Below are positions 57,175 through 64,000 of a DNA stretch of 64,000 bases, piece by piece. Source of the stretch: Firmicutes bacterium HGW-Firmicutes-2 (GTDB taxonomy: Bacteria; Bacillota; Clostridia; Lachnospirales; Vallitaleaceae). The notes under the pieces were generated by a model. The model was given only the letters and a program-made list of their open reading frames with translations, made no database searches and had not been told where the DNA came from. The stretch spans positions 17,533-81,532 of the forward strand of contig PGZV01000020.1 of NCBI GenBank assembly GCA_002841495.1, in the 5' to 3' direction. The first letter of the stretch is position 1. The number at the start of each line of letters is the position of its first letter. A program made the position numbers and the translations under genes.

Positions 57175-59148
57175 ATGAAGACAAATAAAGACCATTTTAG
57201 TGATTTAGCTACATATATGCTTGATAATAGACTAGCCCTTTTCGTAGGTGCTGGGTTCTCATATAATTTTGGTTATCCAAGTTGGGGAATACTGCTTAAA
57301 AATATTATTGAGAAATATGAAATTAAAGATAAGCTGGTTCAAACAAGTTTGTTTCCATTTATAAATGAAGATGATATTGATGGAGATGAAGAAGAAGTAA
57401 ATGAAGTGATCCTTGAGAAATTGCTAGGTGTAGACTACCTTAGATTAGCTGGTTATATCGACTCTATTCTTGAAAATGACTTTGGAAAGAGTATACATAC
57501 AGAAGTTGCTGAAGTGATTAAATCTAGTAGAATGCACCGTAAGACCGATGGTGTTGTAAAAGATTTAGCTTCGTTCTTAAGTCACAACAAGGAGTATTTA
57601 GAAGATATTATTACAACGAATTATGATGATAACATTGAATTCTGTCTTGATTATAATGCCTCAGTAATACATAGAGATATTTCTAGTATCAATAAGATTG
57701 AACATAGAAACAAAGTTTATAAGATTCATGGTTGTGCAAGTGATGAAATTCAAGAACCTGATATCATTATTACTGAAAAAGACTATAACAACTTCATTGC
57801 AAAAAATAAATATCTCTTTTACAAAGTTTATTCATTTTTTACTGAGAAGAAGATAGTTTTTATTGGCTATAGTATCAATGACCCAAATATTAGAAGTATC
57901 TTGAATGACGTTATAGAAGAGAATAAAGACAAGGTTAACTTAGAAATGTATTGGGTGACTAGGGATAAACTAAAAGACTTAGATAGGCAATATTACCAGC
58001 AGCACTTTAATTTGAATATTATTGAGGAATGCGAAATTAACGAGTTTTTTGAAGAACTTCAGACCAACGTTAATACACAAATAGATTTAAGGAGCTTAAA
58101 AGGTGCTGACCTTGCAGAGTATGTCAAAGGGTATAAGAATAACTATACTAAAGCAGGATTCATTAAAGATATTATTGATACAGGCAAGGAAGATGAAGTA
58201 TTAAAGGCTATGTTTGATAAGGTGAATGCAGACGAATATGCGTATGAAAGAAACTTAGAACCATATTTAGCATTGATATCTGCTCTTGGAGCTAAAGATT
58301 TTGCAAGACATAAAATGTCTCTTCAGAAGTTGATAGATTCAGGGAAAAAGAGACAACTGTATAAGATTATTGATTATGCATACAAAAGTGATGATTTCAT
58401 TGATGCTCTTAGGAATTCAGATATGGTTGAAGACTTATTAGGAGTATTTCTTGAAAGAGCTAATGGAAGTCATGAGTTTGGAGATTATGCAAAGACAATA
58501 GAGCATCTGCTTAAGGCTTTCGATGCATTTTCAAAGGAAATGGATGTATTCGAGGAAGATTTTTTGAGAGCACTACAGTATTGTATTCGATTTTCTTGCT
58601 ATAATGGTAATCGCAGAAGTGGAGAAGACTATGGTGGTTTAGATAGATTGAGCGAATATGCAAAATTACTTGATGAAGTAATGCTTGAGAAATTAGCAAG
58701 TAGCATGACATCGATGTATATGGGCGAGAGAGAATTTGAAAAAGTAGAGTGTTTAATTGACAACTCAGACTTCAGTGATAAAGAGAAGATCCCAGCAAGG
58801 TTTAAATATTCATATAAAAAATACTTGATGGAGAACTTGTTTGATAGTATGAGATCTATACTTAAGGCCGTGACAGACTCAAAAGAAACTAATTATCTTT
58901 ACACGGTAGGTGATACAGAAATATTGATTGAAATTGAGGATGAAGAGATTAACTTGATAAATAATCAATCAAGAGTTCTTTTATATAATGTTAAGCTGTA
59001 TGCAACTAGCAAGAAAGTTTTTATTGAAGCTGATGAAAAACATGAAATAACAAAGTTAAAAGAGTTAATGTTTTTCCCACAACAAATAGTTGGATGGTTA
59101 AATGAAGAAGTTGAAGCCGTTATTGATAATTTAAAAGAGACTCAATAG
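57175..59148 (+). CDS. SIR2-domain protein, probable phage defence effector
   Basis: A 657-residue soluble protein. The N-terminal SIR2-like domain (about 8-290) has L-F-V-G-A-G-F-S (22-29) for NAD, T-T-N-Y-D (147-151), K-I-H-G (183-186) with the catalytic His, and F-I-G-Y-S-I-N-D-P. The C-terminal half is helical and unassigned, ending in a charged region. SIR2 domains of this type deplete NAD+ in several anti-phage systems (DSR-, Thoeris- and Argonaute-linked). No partner gene lies next to it. The start follows ggaggg. Confidence 0.85.
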   Translation: MKTNKDHFSDLATYMLDNRLALFVGAGFSYNFGYPSWGILLKNIIEKYEIKDKLVQTSLFPFINEDDIDGDEEEVNEVILEKLLGVDYLRLAGYIDSILENDFGKSIHTEVAEVIKSSRMHRKTDGVVKDLASFLSHNKEYLEDIITTNYDDNIEFCLDYNASVIHRDISSINKIEHRNKVYKIHGCASDEIQEPDIIITEKDYNNFIAKNKYLFYKVYSFFTEKKIVFIGYSINDPNIRSILNDVIEENKDKVNLEMYWVTRDKLKDLDRQYYQQHFNLNIIEECEINEFFEELQTNVNTQIDLRSLKGADLAEYVKGYKNNYTKAGFIKDIIDTGKEDEVLKAMFDKVNADEYAYERNLEPYLALISALGAKDFARHKMSLQKLIDSGKKRQLYKIIDYAYKSDDFIDALRNSDMVEDLLGVFLERANGSHEFGDYAKTIEHLLKAFDAFSKEMDVFEEDFLRALQYCIRFSCYNGNRRSGEDYGGLDRLSEYAKLLDEVMLEKLASSMTSMYMGEREFEKVECLIDNSDFSDKEKIPARFKYSYKKYLMENLFDSMRSILKAVTDSKETNYLYTVGDTEILIEIEDEEINLINNQSRVLLYNVKLYATSKKVFIEADEKHEITKLKELMFFPQQIVGWLNEEVEAVIDNLKETQ

Positions 59149-59308
59149 AGTTAAGCTGGATATTTGCCCAAATTCTGAATTAATGGCTATAGATGTTCAA
59201 TTTAGAGTACTTATTATATAAAGAAGAAGATAAATAATATTTTTTTGCGAAAAAATTATAAACTTAGATATTTACAATTTAATGAATGCAGTAGGAGGGA
59301 AAGTGCAA
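59149..59308 (+). other. Spacer after the SIR2 gene
   Basis: AT-rich sequence without a clear terminator or ORF. An aggaggg site at 59293-59299 precedes the interrupted small ORF. Confidence 0.4.
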
Positions 59309-59584
59309 ATGGGAAGAGGATCAAGGTTTTTAGAATCATCATAATCACCAGAGGAAGAGTTATATGATAATATAGTTGAATGGGATGACCAAACAACATC
59401 GATAAGAGAAATGATCAGAAATGGCGGGATAATAGGGCATTACGGTCCTGGTTCAAGAGATGTATCAGGTTTCGATAATGCTTGGGACGTAAATATTGAT
59501 TACGGTGATAGTCCGGATTTCATTGGTGTTAGACTAATAAGAATTGATACGGATCGAAATGAAAGCATATATGCATCAAAATAA
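59309..59584 (+). pseudogene. Small ORF interrupted by an in-frame stop
   Basis: From an ATG with a good ribosome binding site, the frame reads 11 codons, meets TAA at 59342-59344, then stays open for 79 codons to TAA at 59582-59584. The product after the stop (I-V-E-W-D-D, N-G-G-I-I-G-H-Y-G-P-G, F-I-G-V-R-L-I-R-I) looks like real protein. The G-V-R-L ending is vaguely like formylglycine-enzyme-type domains, but I cannot name the family. A downstream ATG (M-I-R-N-G-G) could still make a 58-residue product. Confidence 0.5.
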
Positions 59585-59784
59585 TTTTTTGATTGTTTCA
59601 GGTGAAGTGATAAAAACAAAATGGTTATATTGGTTCTCTCTTGAATAAAGGCTTATAAAAATTTGATATGTTAGGCTATGAGTTGCAAATATTATATTAC
59701 AACCGGATTTAACTAAGTTGTCACAACGTAAGGTTTAACCTTATTATCAACACCGGACAGCAAGGAAGGTATTATGTATAGATC

Positions 59785-60270
59785 AATCAGCATATCCACA
59801 GCTGATTAATAAGAAGGAGTTACTGGTTTGGCTAATGTCATCAGTAATGTATCAATTAGTAACCTGGCAATCGTGTTATCATGAGCGGTTATTATTAACA
59901 GTGTAACTGAATTTCTGTTGTAATGGACAATCTTTGATTGGTCATTACAATAGAAAGCTAATAATAACTGCGGAAGTGTGGATAAGATGCGTGGGCTAGG
60001 GGTTATATTATACCCGAATAGAGGGATATAAACCCCAGCCCACCACCCGAGCAATTTTTGAATCACACTATTAGCCAAAACAGGTATTTCAGAGCGTTTA
60101 GGAATGTAATCTTAATCATTAAAGAAAGAAAACTTACTTAACAATTAGTGTGTTTGTGGTGCAAGAAATTATTCGGAAGATTTTCGAAAGAAATATTAGA
60201 TATAACTTGAATAGATCCCCCTTTAGTATTTACAATACTTTGAATTAAATATACTGAAGGGGGAATTTTT
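59785..60270 (+). ncRNA. Candidate large structured RNA
   Basis: The region lacks a credible gene but folds strikingly by eye. TTTGGCTAAT (59827-59836) closes perfectly on ATTAGCCAAA (60070-60079). Inside it are a long hairpin, GCGGTTATTATTA (59885-59897) with TAATAATAACTGC (59959-59971) and TTTCTGTTGTAATG (59912-59925) with CATTACAATAGAAA (59943-59956), each with a G-U pair. AGTGTG (59975-59980) pairs with CACACT (60064-60069), enclosing a GC-rich hairpin at 59991-60043. AATCAGC/GCTGATT makes a 5' hairpin at 59785-59807. A strong terminator follows at 60216-60270. The strand is inferred from that terminator and the U pairing. The class is unknown. Confidence 0.6.
60216..60270 (+). terminator. 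Strong terminator before the integrase remnant
   Basis: TCCCCCTTTAGTATTTA pairs with TAAATATACTGAAGGGGGA and is followed by ATTTTT. It ends the candidate structured RNA. Confidence 0.8.
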
Positions 60271-61128
60271 ATGGCAAGAATGTCAAAAATGAATTATAAA
60301 ATGTACCTATGGATGGAGTAAATGAAGCATGTAGATGAGAGTCGACATCAAGTGAACAAGAATACAAGGAAATACTACATATTGATGAGCATTTCAATAA
60401 CCGGACCATGGGTATTCATAGTTACAAGACTTATTCGGCTTATAAACAGACCAGTATGGCATTCATAAAGTATATGCGTAACGAGTATTTAGAAATAAAA
60501 GATGTTGCTGATATAAAAAGTGAACACGTCATTGAATATCTACAAAAAAGACAGAATGAAGGTAATAGTAGTTATACGATATCCAAAGATATGGCTGCTC
60601 TTAATAAGTTGCTTTTTCTAGAAGTAACGAAGAAAGAGGCAGAAATTAAAAAGAGAAGATATAATGATGTCACTAGAAGCAGACTACCTTGAGATTATGA
60701 TTGTAAAAATAATCCTCAAACTATAAAGAACAGAGAGTATTTTCTGAATCAAGTGGATGTAGACGTCAAAGTGTACTAAAAGTCACACCAGAAGATTTCG
60801 TATGGAAAGATGGATCACCTGACTCGGTGAGACTATTAGAAAAGGGTGCCAAAGAACGGTATGCAACAATTCTATATCAATAATGAGAAGAAATAGAATG
60901 AGTAATCGAGTCAATGAATGCTGGTGAATCAGTTTTTCAAAGATATACTAAGAAAATAGATAATCATGCTTTTAGGGCTGAGTATGAAAAAACAGATATA
61001 AAGAAATTCTTGGAAATCGATATGACAAGAAGGATTATAGAGGGCTTGATAAAGAAGACTTAAGAGTCTTGACAAAGGACATAGGCCATAATAGATTAGA
61101 CGTGGTGGGTTATAACTACTTAAAGTGA
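60271..61128 (+). pseudogene. Tyrosine recombinase/phage integrase, decayed
   Basis: Fragments of one integrase are spread over several frames. Frame pieces: M-A-R-M-S-K-M-N-Y-K at 60271; a long SAM-like core-binding part at 60339-60692 (H-S-Y-K-T-Y-S-A-Y-K-Q-T, S-K-D-M-A-A-L-N-K-L-L); G-C-R-R-Q-S-V-L-K-V-T-P-E-D-F with the first catalytic Arg near 60750-60800; H-A-F-R-A-E-Y near 60968; and G-H-N-R-L-D-V-V at 61084-61107. Frameshifts and stops separate them and the tyrosine end is lost. It marks this region as a former mobile element. Confidence 0.8.
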
Positions 61129-61137
61129 AAAAATCAC
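61125..61137 (+). promoter_or_regulatory. Operator copy 1 of the RloA/RloB-like pair
   Basis: GTGAAAAAATCAC, part of a longer imperfect palindrome TTAAAGTGA...TCACTTAA. It has the same GTGA-N5-TCAC shape as the site inside the promoter. Confidence 0.65.
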
Positions 61138-61177
61138 TTAAACTAACAAAAAAAGTTTATTGAATTTAAAAAATACT

Positions 61178-61206
61178 TTGACTAAAGTGATAAAATCACC
61201 TATAAT
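61178..61206 (+). promoter_or_regulatory. Promoter of the AAA/RloB pair with operator in the spacer
   Basis: TTGACT (61178-61183) and TATAAT (61201-61206), 17-base spacer. GTGATAAAATCAC (61187-61199) fills the spacer, an ideal repressor site. The predicted start point leaves only a very short leader before ggagg (61215-61219). Confidence 0.8.
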
Positions 61207-61226
61207 CATATATAGGAGGTGTGATT

Positions 61227-62600
61227 ATGCTTATAAGATTTAACGTGGGAAATTTTTTGTCATTTAATTCAGTTGAAGAGTTTTCAATGATAAGTGGTAA
61301 AGTTAGAAGTAAAATGAATCACATATATTCAGATAGTAAGTTGAAGTTGCTGAAATTTGCAGCTTTATTTGGTGCCAATGCATCCGGTAAATCAAATTTA
61401 GTTTCTGCAATTGATTTTGCAAGAGAAACAGTAGTATTGGGACTTCCTGATATGCATACAATGAAATACTTTAAAGGCTATGAAGCTAATAAAAATGAAA
61501 AGAGTTATTTTGAATTTGAAGTGAAAATAGGATCTAGTTACTATGCATATGGATTTGAATTACTACTTAGCGATAGTAGTATCAAATCTGAATGGTTAAT
61601 AGAATTAGACCCAATAGGTAATGATCGAGTGATATTTACTAGAGATGTAGAAAGTGGACAGTATTCTGTTGATAATTATTTTAAAGATAAAAAACTAATA
61701 AGTAAGCTGAACCTTTATGCTGAAGATGTAAGAGAAGATGATACAATATTATTTTTGAAAATAATGAATCAAAATAAGGATAATTTTTACAATGAAAATA
61801 AGGAAGCAGCAATATTAAAAGAAATGTTTAGATGGATAGAAATAAATTTGGATGTGAATTATCCTGATAGACCTATTTCTGACTATTCATATTTTATGAC
61901 TGATGATAATATTAATGAAATCAGCAGGGTAATATCAGCTTTTGGTACTGGAATCACAAAGTTTAGAGTTGTTGATGTAGCTCCAGAATCTATTTTTGCA
62001 GATTTACCTAGAAAACTGGCACAAGATATTATTTCTAAACTTGAAAAAAGCAGTGCAGAAAAGAAGAAGAAGGATGAAGATAGTGTAAGCAGAATCTTAA
62101 TAAGGAGTAGCAACAAGGATTTTATGATATTAGAAATCGACAATGAAGGTGAAATATCAAGCAAAACAATTAAGTTTAATCATGGCAATGATAATGTACT
62201 ATTCAGTTTGTCAGAAGAATCAGATGGAACAGTTAGAATTTTAGATCTGCTTGAAATATTACTTGATAGAAAAAAAGATAAAACTTACATAATTGATGAG
62301 ATTGATAGGTGCTTACATCCACAATTAACATACAAATTTGTTGAGACATTCTTGGAATTAGCAGAATCTAGAAATATTCAATTGATTGTGACATCACATG
62401 AATCAAGACTTTTGGATTTTGACCTTTTAAGAAGAGATGAGATTTGGTTTGTTGAGAAAAATACTAATGGAGAAACAAGACTGTATTCACTAGAGGAATA
62501 CAACTCAAGATTTGATCAAAAAATTGATAAAGCTTATTTAGAAGGTAGATATGGTGGGGTTCCACTATTTAACACTATTTTCCCGATAAAGGGGGATTAG
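61227..62600 (+). CDS. AAA family ATPase, RloA-like (OLD/ABC type)
   Basis: A 457-residue soluble ATPase. The N-terminus L-I-R-F-N-V-G-N-F-L-S-F and Walker A G-A-N-A-S-G-K-S (49-56) are typical of the AAA_21/RloA-type ATP/GTP phosphatases. Walker B is Y-I-I-D-E-I-D-R-C-L-H-P (about 351), with T-S-H-E after it. Paired with an RloB gene four bases downstream, it resembles two-gene defence modules such as RloAB and PARIS. ATG 61227 is chosen because ggagg is seven bases away; the GTG at 61221 is too close. Confidence 0.88.
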   Translation: MLIRFNVGNFLSFNSVEEFSMISGKVRSKMNHIYSDSKLKLLKFAALFGANASGKSNLVSAIDFARETVVLGLPDMHTMKYFKGYEANKNEKSYFEFEVKIGSSYYAYGFELLLSDSSIKSEWLIELDPIGNDRVIFTRDVESGQYSVDNYFKDKKLISKLNLYAEDVREDDTILFLKIMNQNKDNFYNENKEAAILKEMFRWIEINLDVNYPDRPISDYSYFMTDDNINEISRVISAFGTGITKFRVVDVAPESIFADLPRKLAQDIISKLEKSSAEKKKKDEDSVSRILIRSSNKDFMILEIDNEGEISSKTIKFNHGNDNVLFSLSEESDGTVRILDLLEILLDRKKDKTYIIDEIDRCLHPQLTYKFVETFLELAESRNIQLIVTSHESRLLDFDLLRRDEIWFVEKNTNGETRLYSLEEYNSRFDQKIDKAYLEGRYGGVPLFNTIFPIKGD

Positions 62601-62603
62601 TGA

Positions 62604-63563
62604 ATGAGGATTCAAAAAGAATTTGGGCATAGGACAAGGAAGCTAAATTCTGATGAGGTAAAGTCGAAATATTTTTTGGTATTTGAAGGGGAAAAATCAG
62701 AAATACAATATTTTTCTGGTATTAATGATAATAAGCTTCAGTTAGGTATAAGTCCATTGATTGAGATTAAGCCAATTATGAGAAGTTTTGAAGAGATTGG
62801 TTGGAGTAATCCTAAAAAATTATTGGATAGGCTTATTGAATATAAAAATGAATGTGATGTAGGAACAATGTCAATTGTATCAATATTAAGCAAGACAATT
62901 GATTTTTTACTAGAAGATAATATTTTGAATTGTGAGTCAATTTATAGTCCTATACAAATGAGAGATAAATTATGTGAATACTTCTTAAATGAGAAATCGA
63001 TGCCAGTAGATACGGAAGTTACTGAAATTGAAGAATTTACAAATGAGGTGATACTGTCTCTAAGTATAGTTTTCAGTATAAATGCTGTTATAAAGGATCT
63101 AAGTAGCTATATCGAAGGACAGAGAATTCTATACGACAAAGAGGTAGACTCTATATGTCTCATAGTTGACAGAGATAAAGAAAGTTTTGTAAATAATCCA
63201 GGAAATAATCAATACCGTTATGTATTAGATAATTGCATAAAAAATGATATCAAGTTTTATTTGACAAATCCATGTTTTGAATTTTGGCTACTAATGCATT
63301 TTGAAGAAGTCAAAGGTGTTGATAAGGAGATGTTGCTTGAAAACCCAAAAATTTCTGGTAAACGTAGATATGCAGAAGTTGAGCTGAAGAAAGTTGTAAC
63401 TGAATATAATAAAAATAATATTAAATTTGATAATTTCTTACCTAGAATTGAACTTGCGGTAGAGAATGAAAAATATTTTTGTGAAGATGTTGATCTTTTA
63501 GAAGATAATGTTGGCAGTAATATAGGATTACTAATTAGAGAACTAATAAACAAACATAATTAA
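62604..63563 (+). CDS. RloB-domain protein (TOPRIM-like nuclease candidate)
   Basis: A 319-residue protein with RloB signatures: Y-F-L-V-F-E-G-E-K-S-E-I-Q-Y-F (23-37), I-C-L-I-V-D-R-D-K-E (about 189) and Y-L-T-N-P-C-F-E-F-W-L-L-M-H-F (about 217). The Glu plus D-R-D arrangement resembles TOPRIM folds, so it may cut nucleic acid when released by the ATPase. A roughly 100-residue insert separates the first two motifs. Starts three bases after the ATPase stop, so the two are coupled. Confidence 0.85.
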   Translation: MRIQKEFGHRTRKLNSDEVKSKYFLVFEGEKSEIQYFSGINDNKLQLGISPLIEIKPIMRSFEEIGWSNPKKLLDRLIEYKNECDVGTMSIVSILSKTIDFLLEDNILNCESIYSPIQMRDKLCEYFLNEKSMPVDTEVTEIEEFTNEVILSLSIVFSINAVIKDLSSYIEGQRILYDKEVDSICLIVDRDKESFVNNPGNNQYRYVLDNCIKNDIKFYLTNPCFEFWLLMHFEEVKGVDKEMLLENPKISGKRRYAEVELKKVVTEYNKNNIKFDNFLPRIELAVENEKYFCEDVDLLEDNVGSNIGLLIRELINKHN

Positions 63564-63566
63564 AAA

Positions 63567-63601
63567 AATAGTAGCCTCTAGACAAGCTACCATTTTTATA
63601 G
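63567..63601 (+). terminator. Terminator after the RloB-like gene
   Basis: GTAGC and GCTAC form a short stem (with the flanking A/T) followed by ATTTTTAT. Moderate. Confidence 0.6.
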
Positions 63602-63734
63602 ATGGGATCACCGATCTGGTTACACCCAACTCTAAATTCACTAGAATAAAATTATAGCATGATAAATTATGCTAGGCAAGAGTATATTCCAGATCAGAAA
63701 GGAGAAATATAGTTTTATAACTATAAGTTTTGAT

Positions 63735-63854
63735 ATGGCTAAAACTCAAAGTAGTAAAAGTGGTGTACAGAAAAAGAAAATAGTTGTTGTTAAAGGATAC
63801 AAGAAGAAAGACGGAACTAAAGTTCAAGACCACAGAAGGTCAACACCGAATTAA
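63735..63854 (+). CDS. Small basic protein with a KDGT motif
   Basis: A 39-residue product rich in Lys. The end, V-V-K-G-Y-K-K-K-D-G-T-K-V then H-R-R-S-T-P-N, is of the G-Y-x-x-K-D-G-T-x-V-x-x-H-x-R type that recurs at the ends of phage- and mobile-element proteins. The ATG has no near ribosome binding site: aaggag at 63699-63704 is 30 bases upstream, and the frame is open from 63669, so the start is uncertain. Function unknown. Confidence 0.55.
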   Translation: MAKTQSSKSGVQKKKIVVVKGYKKKDGTKVQDHRRSTPN

Positions 63855-63877
63855 AATTAAAATTTGATAGATTTAGA

Positions 63878-63911
63878 AAATAAGGATCAACGAAGTTGAT
63901 TCTTATTTTTG
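63878..63911 (+). terminator. Terminator after the small basic protein gene
   Basis: AAAATAAGGATCAAC and GTTGATTCTTATTTT form a strong stem with a GAA loop. Confidence 0.9.
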
Positions 63912-64000
63912 TTTCTTAAAAAGTAAACGGTAAATAGCGCGTACCTGTATGAAGTCTATCAATCATGAGATAATTACTCAAACTAGTTTGTGAACTTTAA

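Noticed and set aside
59806..60078. A 90-codon minus-strand ORF across the hairpin region
   Set aside because: Its translation follows the inverted repeats of the structured RNA candidate, has no ribosome binding site and resembles no protein family.
59785..60270. Retron or group II intron
   Set aside because: The folded region has a closing stem and a long hairpin as a retron RNA would, but no reverse transcriptase is present and no domain V-type motif was recognised.

Overview
The window looks like chromosome of a low-GC, anaerobic Gram-positive bacterium of the Clostridia. The evidence is the AT-rich sequence with strong GGAGG-type ribosome binding sites, a Rex redox repressor, hybrid-cluster protein Hcp, a PPi-type phosphofructokinase, a homocitrate-synthase-like (probably Re-type) citrate synthase beside isocitrate dehydrogenase, a SleB-like cell wall hydrolase, and a LicT-controlled beta-glucoside operon. 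Lachnospirales-like affiliation is only an inference. I saw no rRNA, tRNA or CRISPR array.

Layout: (1) 1-8150 is an accessory stretch of mostly single genes on the + strand: a VanZ fragment, GNAT, a methyltransferase, a DUF6273 protein that resembles retroelement-diversified proteins, a PD-(D/E)XK nuclease, a broken signal peptidase gene, DUF2164, a nucleotidyltransferase-like protein, a DHFR-like reductase, a membrane protein with a caspase/CHAT-like His-Cys pair, a thioredoxin-reductase-like flavoprotein and MepB. (2) 8200-21200 holds a ClpE-type unfoldase, an LRAT-like protein, the beta-glucoside operon with its antiterminator RNA, and gnd-zwf-cyclase. (3) 21250-26310 holds a three-gene operon (cytosolic solute-binding-like protein, metallochaperone-like GTPase, ABC ATPase without permease) followed by hcp. 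The two promoters carry the same FNR-shaped dyad exactly 22 bases upstream of their -10 boxes, so they probably form one regulon. This is my best candidate for an undescribed system. (4) 26330-57000 is mostly core: lipid acylation, a degenerate GGDEF protein, threonine synthase, a CDF transporter, HD-GYP, PFP, a two-component system, leuS, citrate synthase/IDH/GntR, ABC-F, rex, acpS-nnr-alr and MATE. A small inverted-repeat element recurs at 8263, 44483 (three tandem copies downstream of leuS) and 46609. (5) 57000-64000 is a defence/mobile island: a SIR2-domain protein, an interrupted small ORF, a large structured RNA candidate, a decayed tyrosine integrase, and an AAA ATPase/RloB pair whose promoter has twin identical-type operators.

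How the genes work together: the gnd/zwf pair supplies oxidative pentose phosphate flux; the bgl operon imports and cleaves beta-glucosides under substrate-induced antitermination; citrate synthase plus IDH would give 2-oxoglutarate; Hcp and its putative accessory operon would respond to nitrosative or redox stress; acpS-nnr-alr is a common Firmicutes maintenance cluster; and the right-hand island probably provides phage defence. Functions are assigned from recognisable motifs read by eye; no database search was run.
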